Below are positions 6,928 to 15,735 of a stretch of 64,000 nucleotides of DNA, piece after piece. Made by a program: the position numbers and the translations under genes. Position 1 is the first letter of the stretch. The number at the start of each line of letters is the position of its first letter. Source of the DNA: JACCTU01 sp963809175 (GTDB lineage Bacteria; Actinomycetota; Thermoleophilia; Gaiellales; Gaiellaceae); contig CAWEIK010000002.1 in assembly GCA_963809175.1 (NCBI GenBank), positions 62,001-126,000 on the forward strand, given 5' to 3'. Below the pieces are notes generated by a model. The model had not been told where the DNA came from, made no database searches, and was given only the letters and a program-made list of their open reading frames with translations.

Positions 6928-9845
6928 GGGCGACGGATCCTGCACATCGGCCACAGCTGGCACCACTGCGGGCACTCGCCCCCGCGCGGGTCGTGCCGCA
7001 CGTCGCCGGCGCGGATGCGCTGCGCCAGCCCGCGCGCGTTGTCGCGGGCGGTCTCGACCTGGCCCCAGAACGCGTCGTCCTCGACGTAGTCCCTCGACGA
7101 GTAGCCGGCGAGCACCTCGTCCTTGGCGTCGGCTCGGAGCAGGCCGCGCGGCTTCCGGTCTCCCGCGAGCGGGCGGTAGACACCGCCGAGCGGCTCGATC
7201 CCGACGAGGTCGCGCAGCACGAGCATGTAGAGCGGGATCTGGAGGCGGAGCTCCTTCTCGATCTGGCTCGCCGAGTGCGCGGTCTTGCCAGCCTTGTAGT
7301 CCTGCACGATCCCGCGCGCGCTGAAGGGATCGGTGTCGATGCGGTCGATCTTTCCGCTCAGGGTGAGCCCCTCGCCGAGGTCGAGCCCTCGCTGCAGCTC
7401 TTGCGGCGAGCGCTCCATCCCGAACGAGACCTCGAAGCGCTTCGGCACGAGCTGCGCGTCGGCGTCGGCCTCGAAGTGGACGAGCGCCTCGAGGTCGCGC
7501 CAGAGCGACGCGTCGAGCTCGCGGCGCTGCATCGTCGTCATCTCCATGCGCACGCCTGCAAGCGCCTTGTCGAGGCACTCGCGCATCAGGCGAACGGCGT
7601 CGTCGACGCGCTCGGGCGGAACGCGGTCCGTGCCGAGCTCCTTCGGCAGCGCTGCGAAGAACTTGTGCAGCGCGTTGTGTGCGACCGACCCGCGCAGCTT
7701 CGGATCGACTTCGGCATCGATCGTCTTCGGGTCGAGCAGCCGGTCGACGAACCACGCCGACGAGCAGTCGGCCATCCGCTCGAGCTCGGTGACCGGGAAG
7801 GTCGTGCGCGCGCCGAGCGTCGCGAGCACGATCGGGTTGCGCAGACGCGTCGGCCGGTTCTCCGCGCGTCGCGCGCGGTCGAGCCTGCGCTCCCACCCGT
7901 TCGCGCGGGCGATCCCGTCGGCCTCGGCTACGTGGTCGCGCGAGATCGAGGCGAGCGCGCGCAGCCGCTCGCGGTCGGTCGGCGCGTCCTCGAGTCGCCA
8001 CGTCAGCTCCGAGAGCCGGCGACGCGTCGTCGCGCGGTCGACCTCCTCGCGCGGGAAGAGCGCGCGCACCTCGTCCCAGAAGGGGCTCGCCTCCTTCGGG
8101 CTGCCCTCGTCGTTCGCGGACTCGCGCACGAGATACAGGCGGCGCGTCGGGCGGGTGCACGCGGTGTAGAAGAGGTACCGGTCGCGGCTGACCTGGTCGG
8201 CGCGCTGCAGGCGGCCACCGAGGCGCTCGCGCGCCTCGTCGTCGAGGAACGGCGTCCCGCCGCCACGCCGCGGCAGGCTTCCCTCCTCGAGCCCGAGCAC
8301 GAAGACGACCTCGAAGCGTCCGGTGCGTGCTCGCTCGAGGTCGAGCACGGTGACCTTGCCGGGCTCGGCCCGCTCGCCGCGCAGTCGCGCCCGCTCGAGG
8401 GTGGCGATCACGTCGTCTGCGCCGATCGACTCCTCGACGCGACGCTCCCAGCCGGCGAGCTCGTCGAGCAGGCGCAGGCAGGCGTCCAGCGCGCGGAGGT
8501 CGCTCGCCGGGCTCTCCCCCACCGGCGGGTGCTCGAGCCCGTGCGCTGCGCGCAGCATCGACTGCGCGAGCGCGCGGACGGCGTCCACCGCCGGCGTCCC
8601 CGACCGAAGGCCGTCGAGTTGGCGAAGCGGGGAGCCGCGAAGCTCCAGCACGACAGCATCGATGCGCTCGGGCTCGGCCACCGCCCGCCCGCGCAGGCGC
8701 CCCTCGACGAAGTCGACGTGCGCGCGGGTCAGCCCCGAGTAGGGCGAGCGGAGGAACGCGAAGAGATCGGCGCGCGAGCCGTCGGCCCACGCGTAGCGAA
8801 GCAGCGCGAGCAACGCGTGCCCGAAGGCCGTCTCGGCGAAGCGCCCGCGGCCGTCGAAGGCGTACGGGATGCCGAGCGTCCGGAAGGCCGTCTCGAGCGG
8901 CGCGCGCCAGCGGCCGAGCGACGGGCAGACGACGCCGATCGCGTCCGGCGCGGTTCCCGCGCGCACGAGGCGGAGCAACTCGTCGCCGACGAGCTCGAGC
9001 GCGCCTCGCACACCGGCGCCCTCCAGGAACGAGACGGCGCCCTCGAGCGGCGGCGCGCCGGGGCCGGGCTCCTCGAAGAGCGCGCGCTCGAGATACGCGA
9101 GGGCCGGCGGAGCCACCTCGGCATACGCAGGCGGAAGCTCCTCGATGCGACCGTCGGCGAGCTTCGCGAGATCCTCGGCGGTTCGCTGGAGCGAGGCGAA
9201 CGCCGTGCGACCCTGCTCGTAGGGCAGCGAGACGGTGACGTCAGTGCGACCGGCGAGCGCTTCCAGGAGCGACCACTCCGCGGCGGTGAGGTCCTCGAAG
9301 CCGTAGGCGAACACGGGCTCGCCGTGCCAGGCGTCGAGCTGTCCCCGCAACCGCGCGACGGCCTCGGCCCGAAGGAGCTCGCGGTCCCAGACGCCGAGCG
9401 TGTCGAGCTCGGCCCGGTACGACGCGTAGAGGTGGGCGAGGTCGCCCTCGACACGGTCGGGCTCGAGCAGCGCGCCCTGGAGCTCGCGAATCGCCTCGCG
9501 GAGCGTGTCGGCGAACCCGGCGGAGTGCGCGGAGGCCGAGAGGCCGTTCAGCGACGCGCGCGCGACGGCCCGCCGGAGCGCGAGCTGCTGCTGCGCGTCG
9601 GTGGCCAGCGGCCTCGTCGGGCCGGCGTAGGCGATCCGCTCGAAGACGTCGTCGAACGTGCCGATCGAGCCGCCGAAGACGCAGCCGTGGCGGGCGACGA
9701 GCTCCCGCTCGACCCGGTCGACGTCCGACCGGCCCGGCACGATCAGTGTCGGCTCCCGTCCCTCGCCGAGCACGGCGAGATACCGCTCCAGGAGCAGCGA
9801 CACCTTTCCCGCGTTCGCGGGGCCGACGAGCAGGCTTAGACCCAC
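6924..9845 (-). CDS. AddB-like nuclease subunit
   Basis: About 973 residues from GTG 9845, which has GGACAGG just upstream; an ATG at 9899 is the alternative. The start LSLLVGPANAGK is a Walker A-like loop ending GKV, without the usual Ser/Thr. The C-terminal quarter is a RecB-family nuclease (GKIDRIDTD, then VQDYKAGKT). A Cys in MADCSSAWF and CPQWCQLWPMC at the very end match the iron-sulfur staple of AddB nucleases, except for Cx3C instead of Cx2C. Translationally coupled to the addA-like gene, so probably the second subunit of a resection helicase-nuclease. Confidence 0.85.
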   Translation of the reverse strand: MGLSLLVGPANAGKVSLLLERYLAVLGEGREPTLIVPGRSDVDRVERELVARHGCVFGGSIGTFDDVFERIAYAGPTRPLATDAQQQLALRRAVARASLNGLSASAHSAGFADTLREAIRELQGALLEPDRVEGDLAHLYASYRAELDTLGVWDRELLRAEAVARLRGQLDAWHGEPVFAYGFEDLTAAEWSLLEALAGRTDVTVSLPYEQGRTAFASLQRTAEDLAKLADGRIEELPPAYAEVAPPALAYLERALFEEPGPGAPPLEGAVSFLEGAGVRGALELVGDELLRLVRAGTAPDAIGVVCPSLGRWRAPLETAFRTLGIPYAFDGRGRFAETAFGHALLALLRYAWADGSRADLFAFLRSPYSGLTRAHVDFVEGRLRGRAVAEPERIDAVVLELRGSPLRQLDGLRSGTPAVDAVRALAQSMLRAAHGLEHPPVGESPASDLRALDACLRLLDELAGWERRVEESIGADDVIATLERARLRGERAEPGKVTVLDLERARTGRFEVVFVLGLEEGSLPRRGGGTPFLDDEARERLGGRLQRADQVSRDRYLFYTACTRPTRRLYLVRESANDEGSPKEASPFWDEVRALFPREEVDRATTRRRLSELTWRLEDAPTDRERLRALASISRDHVAEADGIARANGWERRLDRARRAENRPTRLRNPIVLATLGARTTFPVTELERMADCSSAWFVDRLLDPKTIDAEVDPKLRGSVAHNALHKFFAALPKELGTDRVPPERVDDAVRLMRECLDKALAGVRMEMTTMQRRELDASLWRDLEALVHFEADADAQLVPKRFEVSFGMERSPQELQRGLDLGEGLTLSGKIDRIDTDPFSARGIVQDYKAGKTAHSASQIEKELRLQIPLYMLVLRDLVGIEPLGGVYRPLAGDRKPRGLLRADAKDEVLAGYSSRDYVEDDAFWGQVETARDNARGLAQRIRAGDVRHDPRGGECPQWCQLWPMCRIRRP

Positions 9846-9941
9846 AACCTGTCCATCGTAGAGCCGGGTCCCGACGGCTCCGGACACGGCTCCCCGCAAA
9901 GTGCGCGAATCGTCGGGCGGGTTTGCGGCCCGCCCCTCCGC

Positions 9942-10142
9942 TCAGCCCGCCGAGGCCGCCTTCGGCCTACGGCCCCGCCTGGCCGCCGCCTGGCCCGGCA
10001 TCTTCCCGGCGCAGGTGTCGCACAGGTCGGCCTGCTTCGAGCCGCGGCGCGCATCGTTGAAGTTGATGCGCATCACGGCGCCCTTCGATTCGTCGATTTC
10101 GTTGCTGCAACTGTCGCAAACGAGCACGGTCTTTCTCGCCAA
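9942..10142 (-). CDS. Small zinc-finger protein
   Basis: 66 residues. The start is TTG 10142 because GAGGAGG stands 5 bases upstream; in-frame codons further upstream would only add a non-conserved leader. Two Cys pairs (LVCDSCSNEID and LCDTCAGKM) make a zinc-ribbon fold, with the conserved segment RINFNDARRGSKQADL between them and a basic tail (RRGRRPK). Similar small proteins are common in actinobacteria, with unknown function; nucleic-acid binding is a guess from the basic tail. Confidence 0.8.
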   Translation of the reverse strand: MARKTVLVCDSCSNEIDESKGAVMRINFNDARRGSKQADLCDTCAGKMPGQAAARRGRRPKAASAG

Positions 10143-10199
10143 CGTTTCCTCCTCGATCTGCGGGGGTCGATGCAACTCTAGCGACAAAGGCCGGCGGAA

Positions 10200-11222
10200 C
10201 TACGCGGCCGCGCGCGCCTGCCGAATTCGCCACGAGCGAAGCAGGCTGAGCAGCGCTTGCTCTTCCAGATCGAGCCCGGTATCTCGCGCGGAGACGACGC
10301 GCAAATGCCGAGGCCGGAAATCCGCGATCGTGCGCCCGTCCAGGTACTGCTCGATCACCGGCGGGCTGATGTAGGAGGCGCGGCAGACCGCGGGCGTGTT
10401 GCCGAGCTTGTCGGCGACCGCGCGGCAGACGGCCGTGACGTTCTTCTTCGCCTGGGTCTCCGTCTCGGCGGTGCCTCGCTCGGCGAGGCCGATCGCCGCG
10501 AGCAGCGTGCCGCCCCACGTGCGGAAGTCCTTGACCGTGAAGTCGTCGCCCAGGTGCTCCTGCACGTACTGGTTGAGGTGCCGGTCGGTCAGGCTCGTCA
10601 GCTCGCCGTCGTCGTTGCGGAAGCGGAAGAGCCCACGCCCGCCGCGCAGCGCGAGCAGCTCCTTCAGCGCCTCGGCCAGCTCCGCGTCGAGGACCGCGGT
10701 CCGGACCCACACCTTGTGCTTGCCGCGAAAGTTCAGCGCGATCCTGCTCCCGCGCACCGTGACATGGCGCTTGCGCAGCGTGGTGATCCCGTACGTGCGC
10801 GACTCCTTCGCGTAACGCTCCGAGCCCGGCCGGAACCAGCCAAGGTTGATCAAACGCAGTGCAATCGCGCAGACGCGTGCCCGGTCGAGCTGCTCGCGGT
10901 CCATGTCCTCGGCCATTGCCGTTCGGATCACCGGCAGCCGATCACCGAAGCGCACGAGCTTGTCGAACTTCGCCTGCTCCTGCTGCGCGCGAAACGCGGC
11001 CGAGTAGAGGTACTGCTTGCGCCCCGCACGGTCGAGCCCGACGGCCTGAAGCTTGGCGCCGGCGCTGGGCGAGATCCACACGTCGCGCCAGGCCGGCGGG
11101 ATGCTGAGCTGGTCGATCCGCTCGAGCTTGGCGGGGTCGGTGAGCTTCCGACCCTTGGCGTCGTAGTAGCGAAAGCCGCTGCTCTTCGAGCCGCGGCGGC
11201 GAAGACCCCCCTTGCGTGCCAC
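10200..11222 (-). CDS. DNA topoisomerase IB
   Basis: 340 residues, GTG start. This is the poxvirus-like bacterial type IB topoisomerase, which relaxes supercoils through a 3'-phosphotyrosine intermediate. Visible parts are the N-terminal domain (IDQLSIPPAWRDVWISP), catalytic residues around KRHVTVRG and KDFRTWGGT, and the active-site Tyr in CRASYISPPVIE. Length agrees with the family. It is divergent from the dehydrogenase gene, 44 bases away, so both promoters must lie in that gap. Confidence 0.93.
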   Translation of the reverse strand: MARKGGLRRRGSKSSGFRYYDAKGRKLTDPAKLERIDQLSIPPAWRDVWISPSAGAKLQAVGLDRAGRKQYLYSAAFRAQQEQAKFDKLVRFGDRLPVIRTAMAEDMDREQLDRARVCAIALRLINLGWFRPGSERYAKESRTYGITTLRKRHVTVRGSRIALNFRGKHKVWVRTAVLDAELAEALKELLALRGGRGLFRFRNDDGELTSLTDRHLNQYVQEHLGDDFTVKDFRTWGGTLLAAIGLAERGTAETETQAKKNVTAVCRAVADKLGNTPAVCRASYISPPVIEQYLDGRTIADFRPRHLRVVSARDTGLDLEEQALLSLLRSWRIRQARAAA

Positions 11223-11266
11223 GCTTGCTCTCTTACCTTCGAGATCGCACGGTAACCTCGACCGCC

Positions 11267-12337
11267 GTGGAGTCGAACACGATCGTCGTTCTCGAGGGCG
11301 ACCAGACCGGCCAGGAGCTGCTCGAGGAGTCGCTTCGCGTCCTGCAGCCCGACGTGATCGGGCTCGAGCTGCAGTTTCCCCGGTTCGACCTCTCGCTCGA
11401 AAACCGGCGGGCGACGAAGAACGCGGTGGTCTACGAGGCCGCGGCGGCGATCCGGGAGCACGGGCTCGGACTGAAGGCCGCGACGGTCACGCCGGAGGAG
11501 CGCGACGACGTCGGCTCGCCGAACCGGATCCTGCGCGAGGAGATCGGCGGGCGCGTGATCGTGCGCACCGGGCGCCGGATCCCCGGCGTCGTTCCGATCG
11601 GCGGCGTGTTCGCACCGATCTCGATCGTGCGGATGGCCGTCGGCGACGCCTACGGCGCGAAGGAGTGGCGCGAAGGCGAGGGCGACGACGAGGTCGCGTA
11701 TCGCACGGAGAAGATCGAGCGGCGAATCTGCCGGTCGGTTGCCGAGTACGCGTTCCGGCTCGCGGAGCGAACGCACGGGAAGGTCTTCGGCGGTCCGAAG
11801 TACACCGTCTCCCCGACGTACGAGGGGATGCTCAAGGAAGAGATGGACGCCGCAGCCGAGCGCCACGCCGACGTGCCGTACGAGCCGCAGCTGATCGACG
11901 CGACCTTCGCGCTGCTGATGGCGCGCGCGTCGGAGCCGCTGGTCATCCCGTCGCTGAACCGGGACGGCGACATCCTGAGCGACTTCGTGCTGCCGCTCTT
12001 CGGCTCGATCGCGGGCTCCGAGTCGCTGCTCGTCGCGTTCGACGAGATCGACGTTCCGAGCGCGCTGATGGCCGAGGCTGCGCACGGGACCGCACCGGCG
12101 CTCGAAGGAAAGAACATCGCGAACCCGATGGCGATGATCCTGGCCGGGGCCGCGCTGCTGATGCACGGCGACGAGCGGGAGCAGGAGGCCGCGCGCGCGA
12201 TCCGCGAGTCGGCGCTCGAAGCGGTCGCCGAGGGCGAGCGCACCGCGGACCTCGGTGGACACTTGGGGACGTCGGACTACACCGACGCCGTGATCCACCG
12301 CGTGAAGACGAAGCTGGAAGTCTGGGCGACGCTCTAG
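11267..12337 (+). CDS. Isocitrate/isopropylmalate dehydrogenase family protein
   Basis: 356 residues from GTG 11267. The family signature for NAD binding, AAHGTAPALEGKNIANP, is near the C-terminus, and the metal-binding Asp segment is LNRDGDILSDFV. The substrate loop reads LENRRATKNAVVYEA, so the substrate cannot be assigned safely: NAD-type isocitrate dehydrogenase is most likely, isopropylmalate or homoisocitrate possible. No leuC/leuD or other leucine gene is nearby. Its TAG interlocks with the stop of the convergent HD-GYP gene. Confidence 0.85.
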   Translation: MESNTIVVLEGDQTGQELLEESLRVLQPDVIGLELQFPRFDLSLENRRATKNAVVYEAAAAIREHGLGLKAATVTPEERDDVGSPNRILREEIGGRVIVRTGRRIPGVVPIGGVFAPISIVRMAVGDAYGAKEWREGEGDDEVAYRTEKIERRICRSVAEYAFRLAERTHGKVFGGPKYTVSPTYEGMLKEEMDAAAERHADVPYEPQLIDATFALLMARASEPLVIPSLNRDGDILSDFVLPLFGSIAGSESLLVAFDEIDVPSALMAEAAHGTAPALEGKNIANPMAMILAGAALLMHGDEREQEAARAIRESALEAVAEGERTADLGGHLGTSDYTDAVIHRVKTKLEVWATL

Positions 12338-12891
12338 ACGGCGAGGAGCAAGCGCGTCGACCAGACGTCGACGCACGCGTCCGTGAGCACCGGGTCGAAC
12401 TGCGTCCCGGCGCAGCGCACGAGCTCCTCCAGCGCGGCATCGGTGGTCAGAGCCGCGCGGTACGGGCGGTTCGACGTCATCGCGTCGAAGGCGTCCGCGA
12501 GGCCGATCAGGCGCGCCTCGATCGGGATCAGAGGGCCGTCGAGCCGCGCCGGATACCCGAGCCCGTCCCACCGCTCGTGGTGGTAGAGCACGCAGCCGAT
12601 CGCGTCACTCGCTTCCGGCGAGCCCGCGATCAACCGCGCGCCCGCGGCCGGATGCGTGCGCATCTCGTCGAGCTCGGCCTCCGTGAACGCACCGGGCTTT
12701 CCGAGCAGCTCTGTGGGGAGCAGGAGCTTGCCGACGTCGTGGAGGAGAGCACCCGCCCGGATGGCCTGAACGCGTGCTCCTCGCCACTCGAGCGTCTCGG
12801 CGACCGCGAGCGCGAGACCGGCGACGCGGCGTGCGTGACCACGCGTCCAGGGATGGGACTCCTCCACCGCCTCAGTGAGGTCCGCCAGCAC
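12334..12891 (-). CDS. HD-GYP domain protein
   Basis: 185 residues from GTG 12891, consisting almost only of an HD-GYP phosphohydrolase domain: LLHDVGKLLLP, then YHHERWDGLGYP, then ADAFDAMTSNRPYR. Such domains hydrolyse cyclic di-GMP or related cyclic dinucleotides. There is no receiver, PAS or membrane domain attached, so regulation would be by partner or expression. No GGDEF gene is present in the window. The start is uncertain because no good ribosome binding site is near the GTG. Confidence 0.85.
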   Translation of the reverse strand: MLADLTEAVEESHPWTRGHARRVAGLALAVAETLEWRGARVQAIRAGALLHDVGKLLLPTELLGKPGAFTEAELDEMRTHPAAGARLIAGSPEASDAIGCVLYHHERWDGLGYPARLDGPLIPIEARLIGLADAFDAMTSNRPYRAALTTDAALEELVRCAGTQFDPVLTDACVDVWSTRLLLAV

Positions 12892-12955
12892 GGACGGCAG
12901 AGTTCGCTGTTGCCTCCCCCGTCCCTTCTCGGCGAGCGCAAATAGGATCGTCGCG

Positions 12956-14041
12956 GTGAGAGTCGGGGTCGCACGGGAGACCGCTGCCGGAGAACGGCGC
13001 GTGGCGCTCGTCCCGGACTCGGTCGGGCGGCTCGCGCAGACCGGGATCGTCGTCGTCGTCGAGCCCGGTGCCGGCGTCGCGGCCTCCTACCCCGACGAGG
13101 CCTACCGCGAGGCAGGCGCCGAGCTCGGGCCTGCCTGGGACGCCGACGCGGTCGCGAAGGTCCAGGCGCCCGCCGCCGGCGAGGTCGAGCGGCTGCGCGA
13201 GGGCCAGGTGCTGATCGGGTTCCTCCAGCCGTTGACCGACCGTGAGGGGATCGACCGACTCGCCGCGCGCGGCGTGGTCGCGTTCGCCATGGAGTCGATC
13301 CCGCGGATCACGCGCGCGCAGGCGATGGACGCGCTCTCGTCGCAGGCCACGGTCTCCGGCTACAAGGCCGCGCTGATCGCCGCCGACCGGCTCCCCCGCT
13401 TCCTGCCGATGCTGATGACCGCGGCCGGCACCGTGCCGCCTGCGAAGGTGCTCGTGCTCGGCGCCGGCGTCGCGGGGCTCCAGGCGATCGCGACGGCGCG
13501 GCGGCTCGGTGCGGTCGTCTCCGGCTTCGACGTGCGGCCGGCTGTGCGCGAGCAGGTCGAGTCGCTCGGCGCGGCGTTCCTCGACCTCGGCGTCGTCGGC
13601 GAGGAAACCGAGGGCGGGTACGCGCGCGAGTTGACCGCGGACGAGCAGCGCACGCAACAGGAGGCGCTCGAGCAGCGGATCCCGGAGTTCGACGCCGTCA
13701 TCACGACGGCTGCGATCCCCGGGCGCGCAGCGCCGAGGCTCATTCCGGCGAGCGCGGTGCACGCGATGCGCCCCGGCTCGGTGATCGTCGACCTCGCGGC
13801 GGAGACCGGTGGAAACTGCGAGCTGACCCGGCCGGGCGAGGAGTTCTCCGAGGACGGCGTGACGATCGTCGGGCTGACGAATCTCCCGAGCACGATGGCG
13901 TACGACGCGTCGCGGCTGTACGCGCGCAACGTCACGTCGCTGCTGCAGCACCTGGCGCCCGAGGGTGAGCTGCACATCGACTTCGACGACGAGATCGTCG
14001 CCGGCGCGTGCGTCACGCGCCGCGAGGAGGTGCCGGCGTGA
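12956..14041 (+). CDS. pntAA: NAD(P) transhydrogenase alpha subunit, part 1
   Basis: 361 residues from GTG 12956 (VRVGVARETAAGERRVAL). This is the NAD(H)-binding dI component of the proton-translocating transhydrogenase, which makes NADPH from NADH. Seen are SSQATVSGYKAALIA, the nucleotide fold GAGVAGLQAIATARRLGA with SGFDVR, and ETGGNCELT. The membrane part is on a separate gene, as in Rhodospirillum-type three-subunit enzymes. Its stop overlaps the GTG of the next gene (GTGA). Confidence 0.94.
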   Translation: MRVGVARETAAGERRVALVPDSVGRLAQTGIVVVVEPGAGVAASYPDEAYREAGAELGPAWDADAVAKVQAPAAGEVERLREGQVLIGFLQPLTDREGIDRLAARGVVAFAMESIPRITRAQAMDALSSQATVSGYKAALIAADRLPRFLPMLMTAAGTVPPAKVLVLGAGVAGLQAIATARRLGAVVSGFDVRPAVREQVESLGAAFLDLGVVGEETEGGYARELTADEQRTQQEALEQRIPEFDAVITTAAIPGRAAPRLIPASAVHAMRPGSVIVDLAAETGGNCELTRPGEEFSEDGVTIVGLTNLPSTMAYDASRLYARNVTSLLQHLAPEGELHIDFDDEIVAGACVTRREEVPA

Positions 14042-14343
14042 ACGAGCTGCTCGTGCTCGAGCTGACGATCTTCGCGCTCGCGATCTTCGTCGGGTTCGAG
14101 ATCATCTCGAAGGTGCCGGCGATGCTGCACACGCCGCTGATGTCGGGCACGAACGCGATTCACGGCATCGTCCTGATCGGCGCGATGCTGATCGTCGGCA
14201 CGGCCGACTCGACGATCGAGCAGGTGCTCGGCTTCGTCGCCGTCGTCTTCGGGACGATCAACGTCGTCGGCGGGTTCCTCGTCACCGACCGGATGCTCGA
14301 GATGTTCAAGCAGCGTCGCCCGGACGAGCCGGACGGCGAATGA
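14038..14343 (+). CDS. pntAB: NAD(P) transhydrogenase alpha subunit, part 2
   Basis: 101 residues forming about three membrane helices (LTIFALAIFVGFEII; IHGIVLIGAMLIVG; VLGFVAVVFGTINVVGGFLV) with the conserved TPLMSGTNAIHG loop. It is the membrane extension of the alpha subunit and helps build the proton channel with PntB. GTG 14038 overlaps the pntAA stop, and its own TGA overlaps the pntB ATG, so the three genes are translationally coupled. Confidence 0.94.
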   Translation: MNELLVLELTIFALAIFVGFEIISKVPAMLHTPLMSGTNAIHGIVLIGAMLIVGTADSTIEQVLGFVAVVFGTINVVGGFLVTDRMLEMFKQRRPDEPDGE

Positions 14344-15735
14344 GCCGCGTCTGGATCGACGTCGCCTACCTCGTCGCCGCGATCTTGCTGATCATCGGCG
14401 TCAAGCGACTCGCGCATCCCTCGCACGGCTCGCTCGGGGAACTGGATCGCCGCGGTCGGCATGGCGATCGCCATCGGCTTCACGTTCCTGATCGAGGAGA
14501 TCGACTCGTACGGGCTGATGCTCGCGGGCATCGCCGTGGGCTCGGTGGTCGGTGTGCTCTCGGCGCGCGCCGTGAAGATGACGCAGATCCCGCAGATGGT
14601 CGCGCTGTTCAACGGCGTCGGCGGCGGTGCGGCGGCGCTGATCGCGGCGTCCGAGTTCCACCGCCACGCGCCGCAGCCGGGCGACATCGAGGGAGAGCTG
14701 CTCGTGGGAATCCTCTTCTCCGCCGTGATCGGTTCGGTCAGCTTCTGGGGCTCGCTCGTCGCGTTCGGGAAGCTGCAGGAGGTGATCACCGGGCGGCCGC
14801 TCGTCTTCCCCGGCCAGAACCTGTTCAACGCCGCGCTCGGGGTCGCGCTCGTCGCGCTCGTCGCGTTGACGGCCACGACCGAGAACGGGCTGTGGCTCGT
14901 GCTGCTGATGCTCGCCGCCGCGGTGCTCGGTGTGCTGTTCGTGCTCCCGATCGGCGGCGCCGACATGCCGGTCGTGATCTCGCTGCTGAACGCCTGCACG
15001 GGGCTCGCGGCGGCCTCGACCGGATTCGTGCTCCACAACACCGCGCTGATCATCGGCGGGACGATCGTCGGTGCGTCGGGGACGCTCCTCACCGTGATGA
15101 TGGGCCGCGCGATGGGACGGCCGCTCGTCCAGACGCTCTTCGGCGCGTTCGGCGCGACGCCCACGGCCGGGCCCACGCCCGCGGGAGCACCGACGAACGG
15201 CGCGAGCGTGCGCACGGCGTCGCCGGAGGACATCGGGTTCATGCTGGCGTACGCACGGCGAGTCGTGTTCGTCCCGGGCTACGGGCTCGCGGTCGCCCAG
15301 GCGCAGCACGACGTGCGGAGCCTCGGCGAGCTGCTCGAGAGCAAGGGCGTCGACGTCCGCTACGCGATCCACCCCGTCGCGGGACGAATGCCGGGGCACA
15401 TGAACGTGCTGCTGGCGGAAGCCAACGTGCCGTACGACGAGCTCTTCGAGATGGACGAGATCAACCCCGAGTTCCCGCAGACCGACGTGGTCGTCGTGGT
15501 CGGCGCGAACGACGTCGTCAATCCCGCGGCACGGAGCTCGCCCGGCAGCCCGATCTACGGGATGCCGATCCTCGACGTCGACAAGGCGCACAACGTCGTC
15601 GTGATCAAGCGGTCGCTCGCAACGGGGTTCGCCGGCGTCGACAACCCGCTCTTCTACGACCCGAAGACCACGATGCTCTTCGACGACGCGAAGACCGCGC
15701 TCGAGCGGCTCGTCGCCGCCGTCAAAGCCGTTTGA
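14340..15735 (+). CDS. pntB: NAD(P) transhydrogenase beta subunit (apparent frameshift)
   Basis: The gene starts at ATG 14340 (MSRVWIDVAYLVAAILLIIG) and continues in the +1 frame from about 14422 (RTARSGNWIAAVGMAIAIGF), so one surplus base lies at about 14418-14421. Joined, it gives about 464 residues, the normal length: many membrane helices, then the NADP(H)-binding dIII domain (VPGYGLAVAQAQH, GRMPGHMNVLLAEA, VVVVGANDVVNPAA). The distal part alone is open from 14461. Sequence error is likelier than a real mutation because both halves are well conserved. Confidence 0.9.

Noticed and set aside
3949..7089. A very long open frame (over 1000 codons) on the + strand opposite the addA-like gene
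   Set aside because: GC-rich third positions keep antisense frames open; its composition is Arg/Glu/Leu-rich with no domain, while the opposite strand encodes a full helicase-nuclease.
6993..9839. A second long + strand open frame opposite the addB-like gene
   Set aside because: Same antisense effect; no family features, and the opposite strand has clear nuclease motifs.
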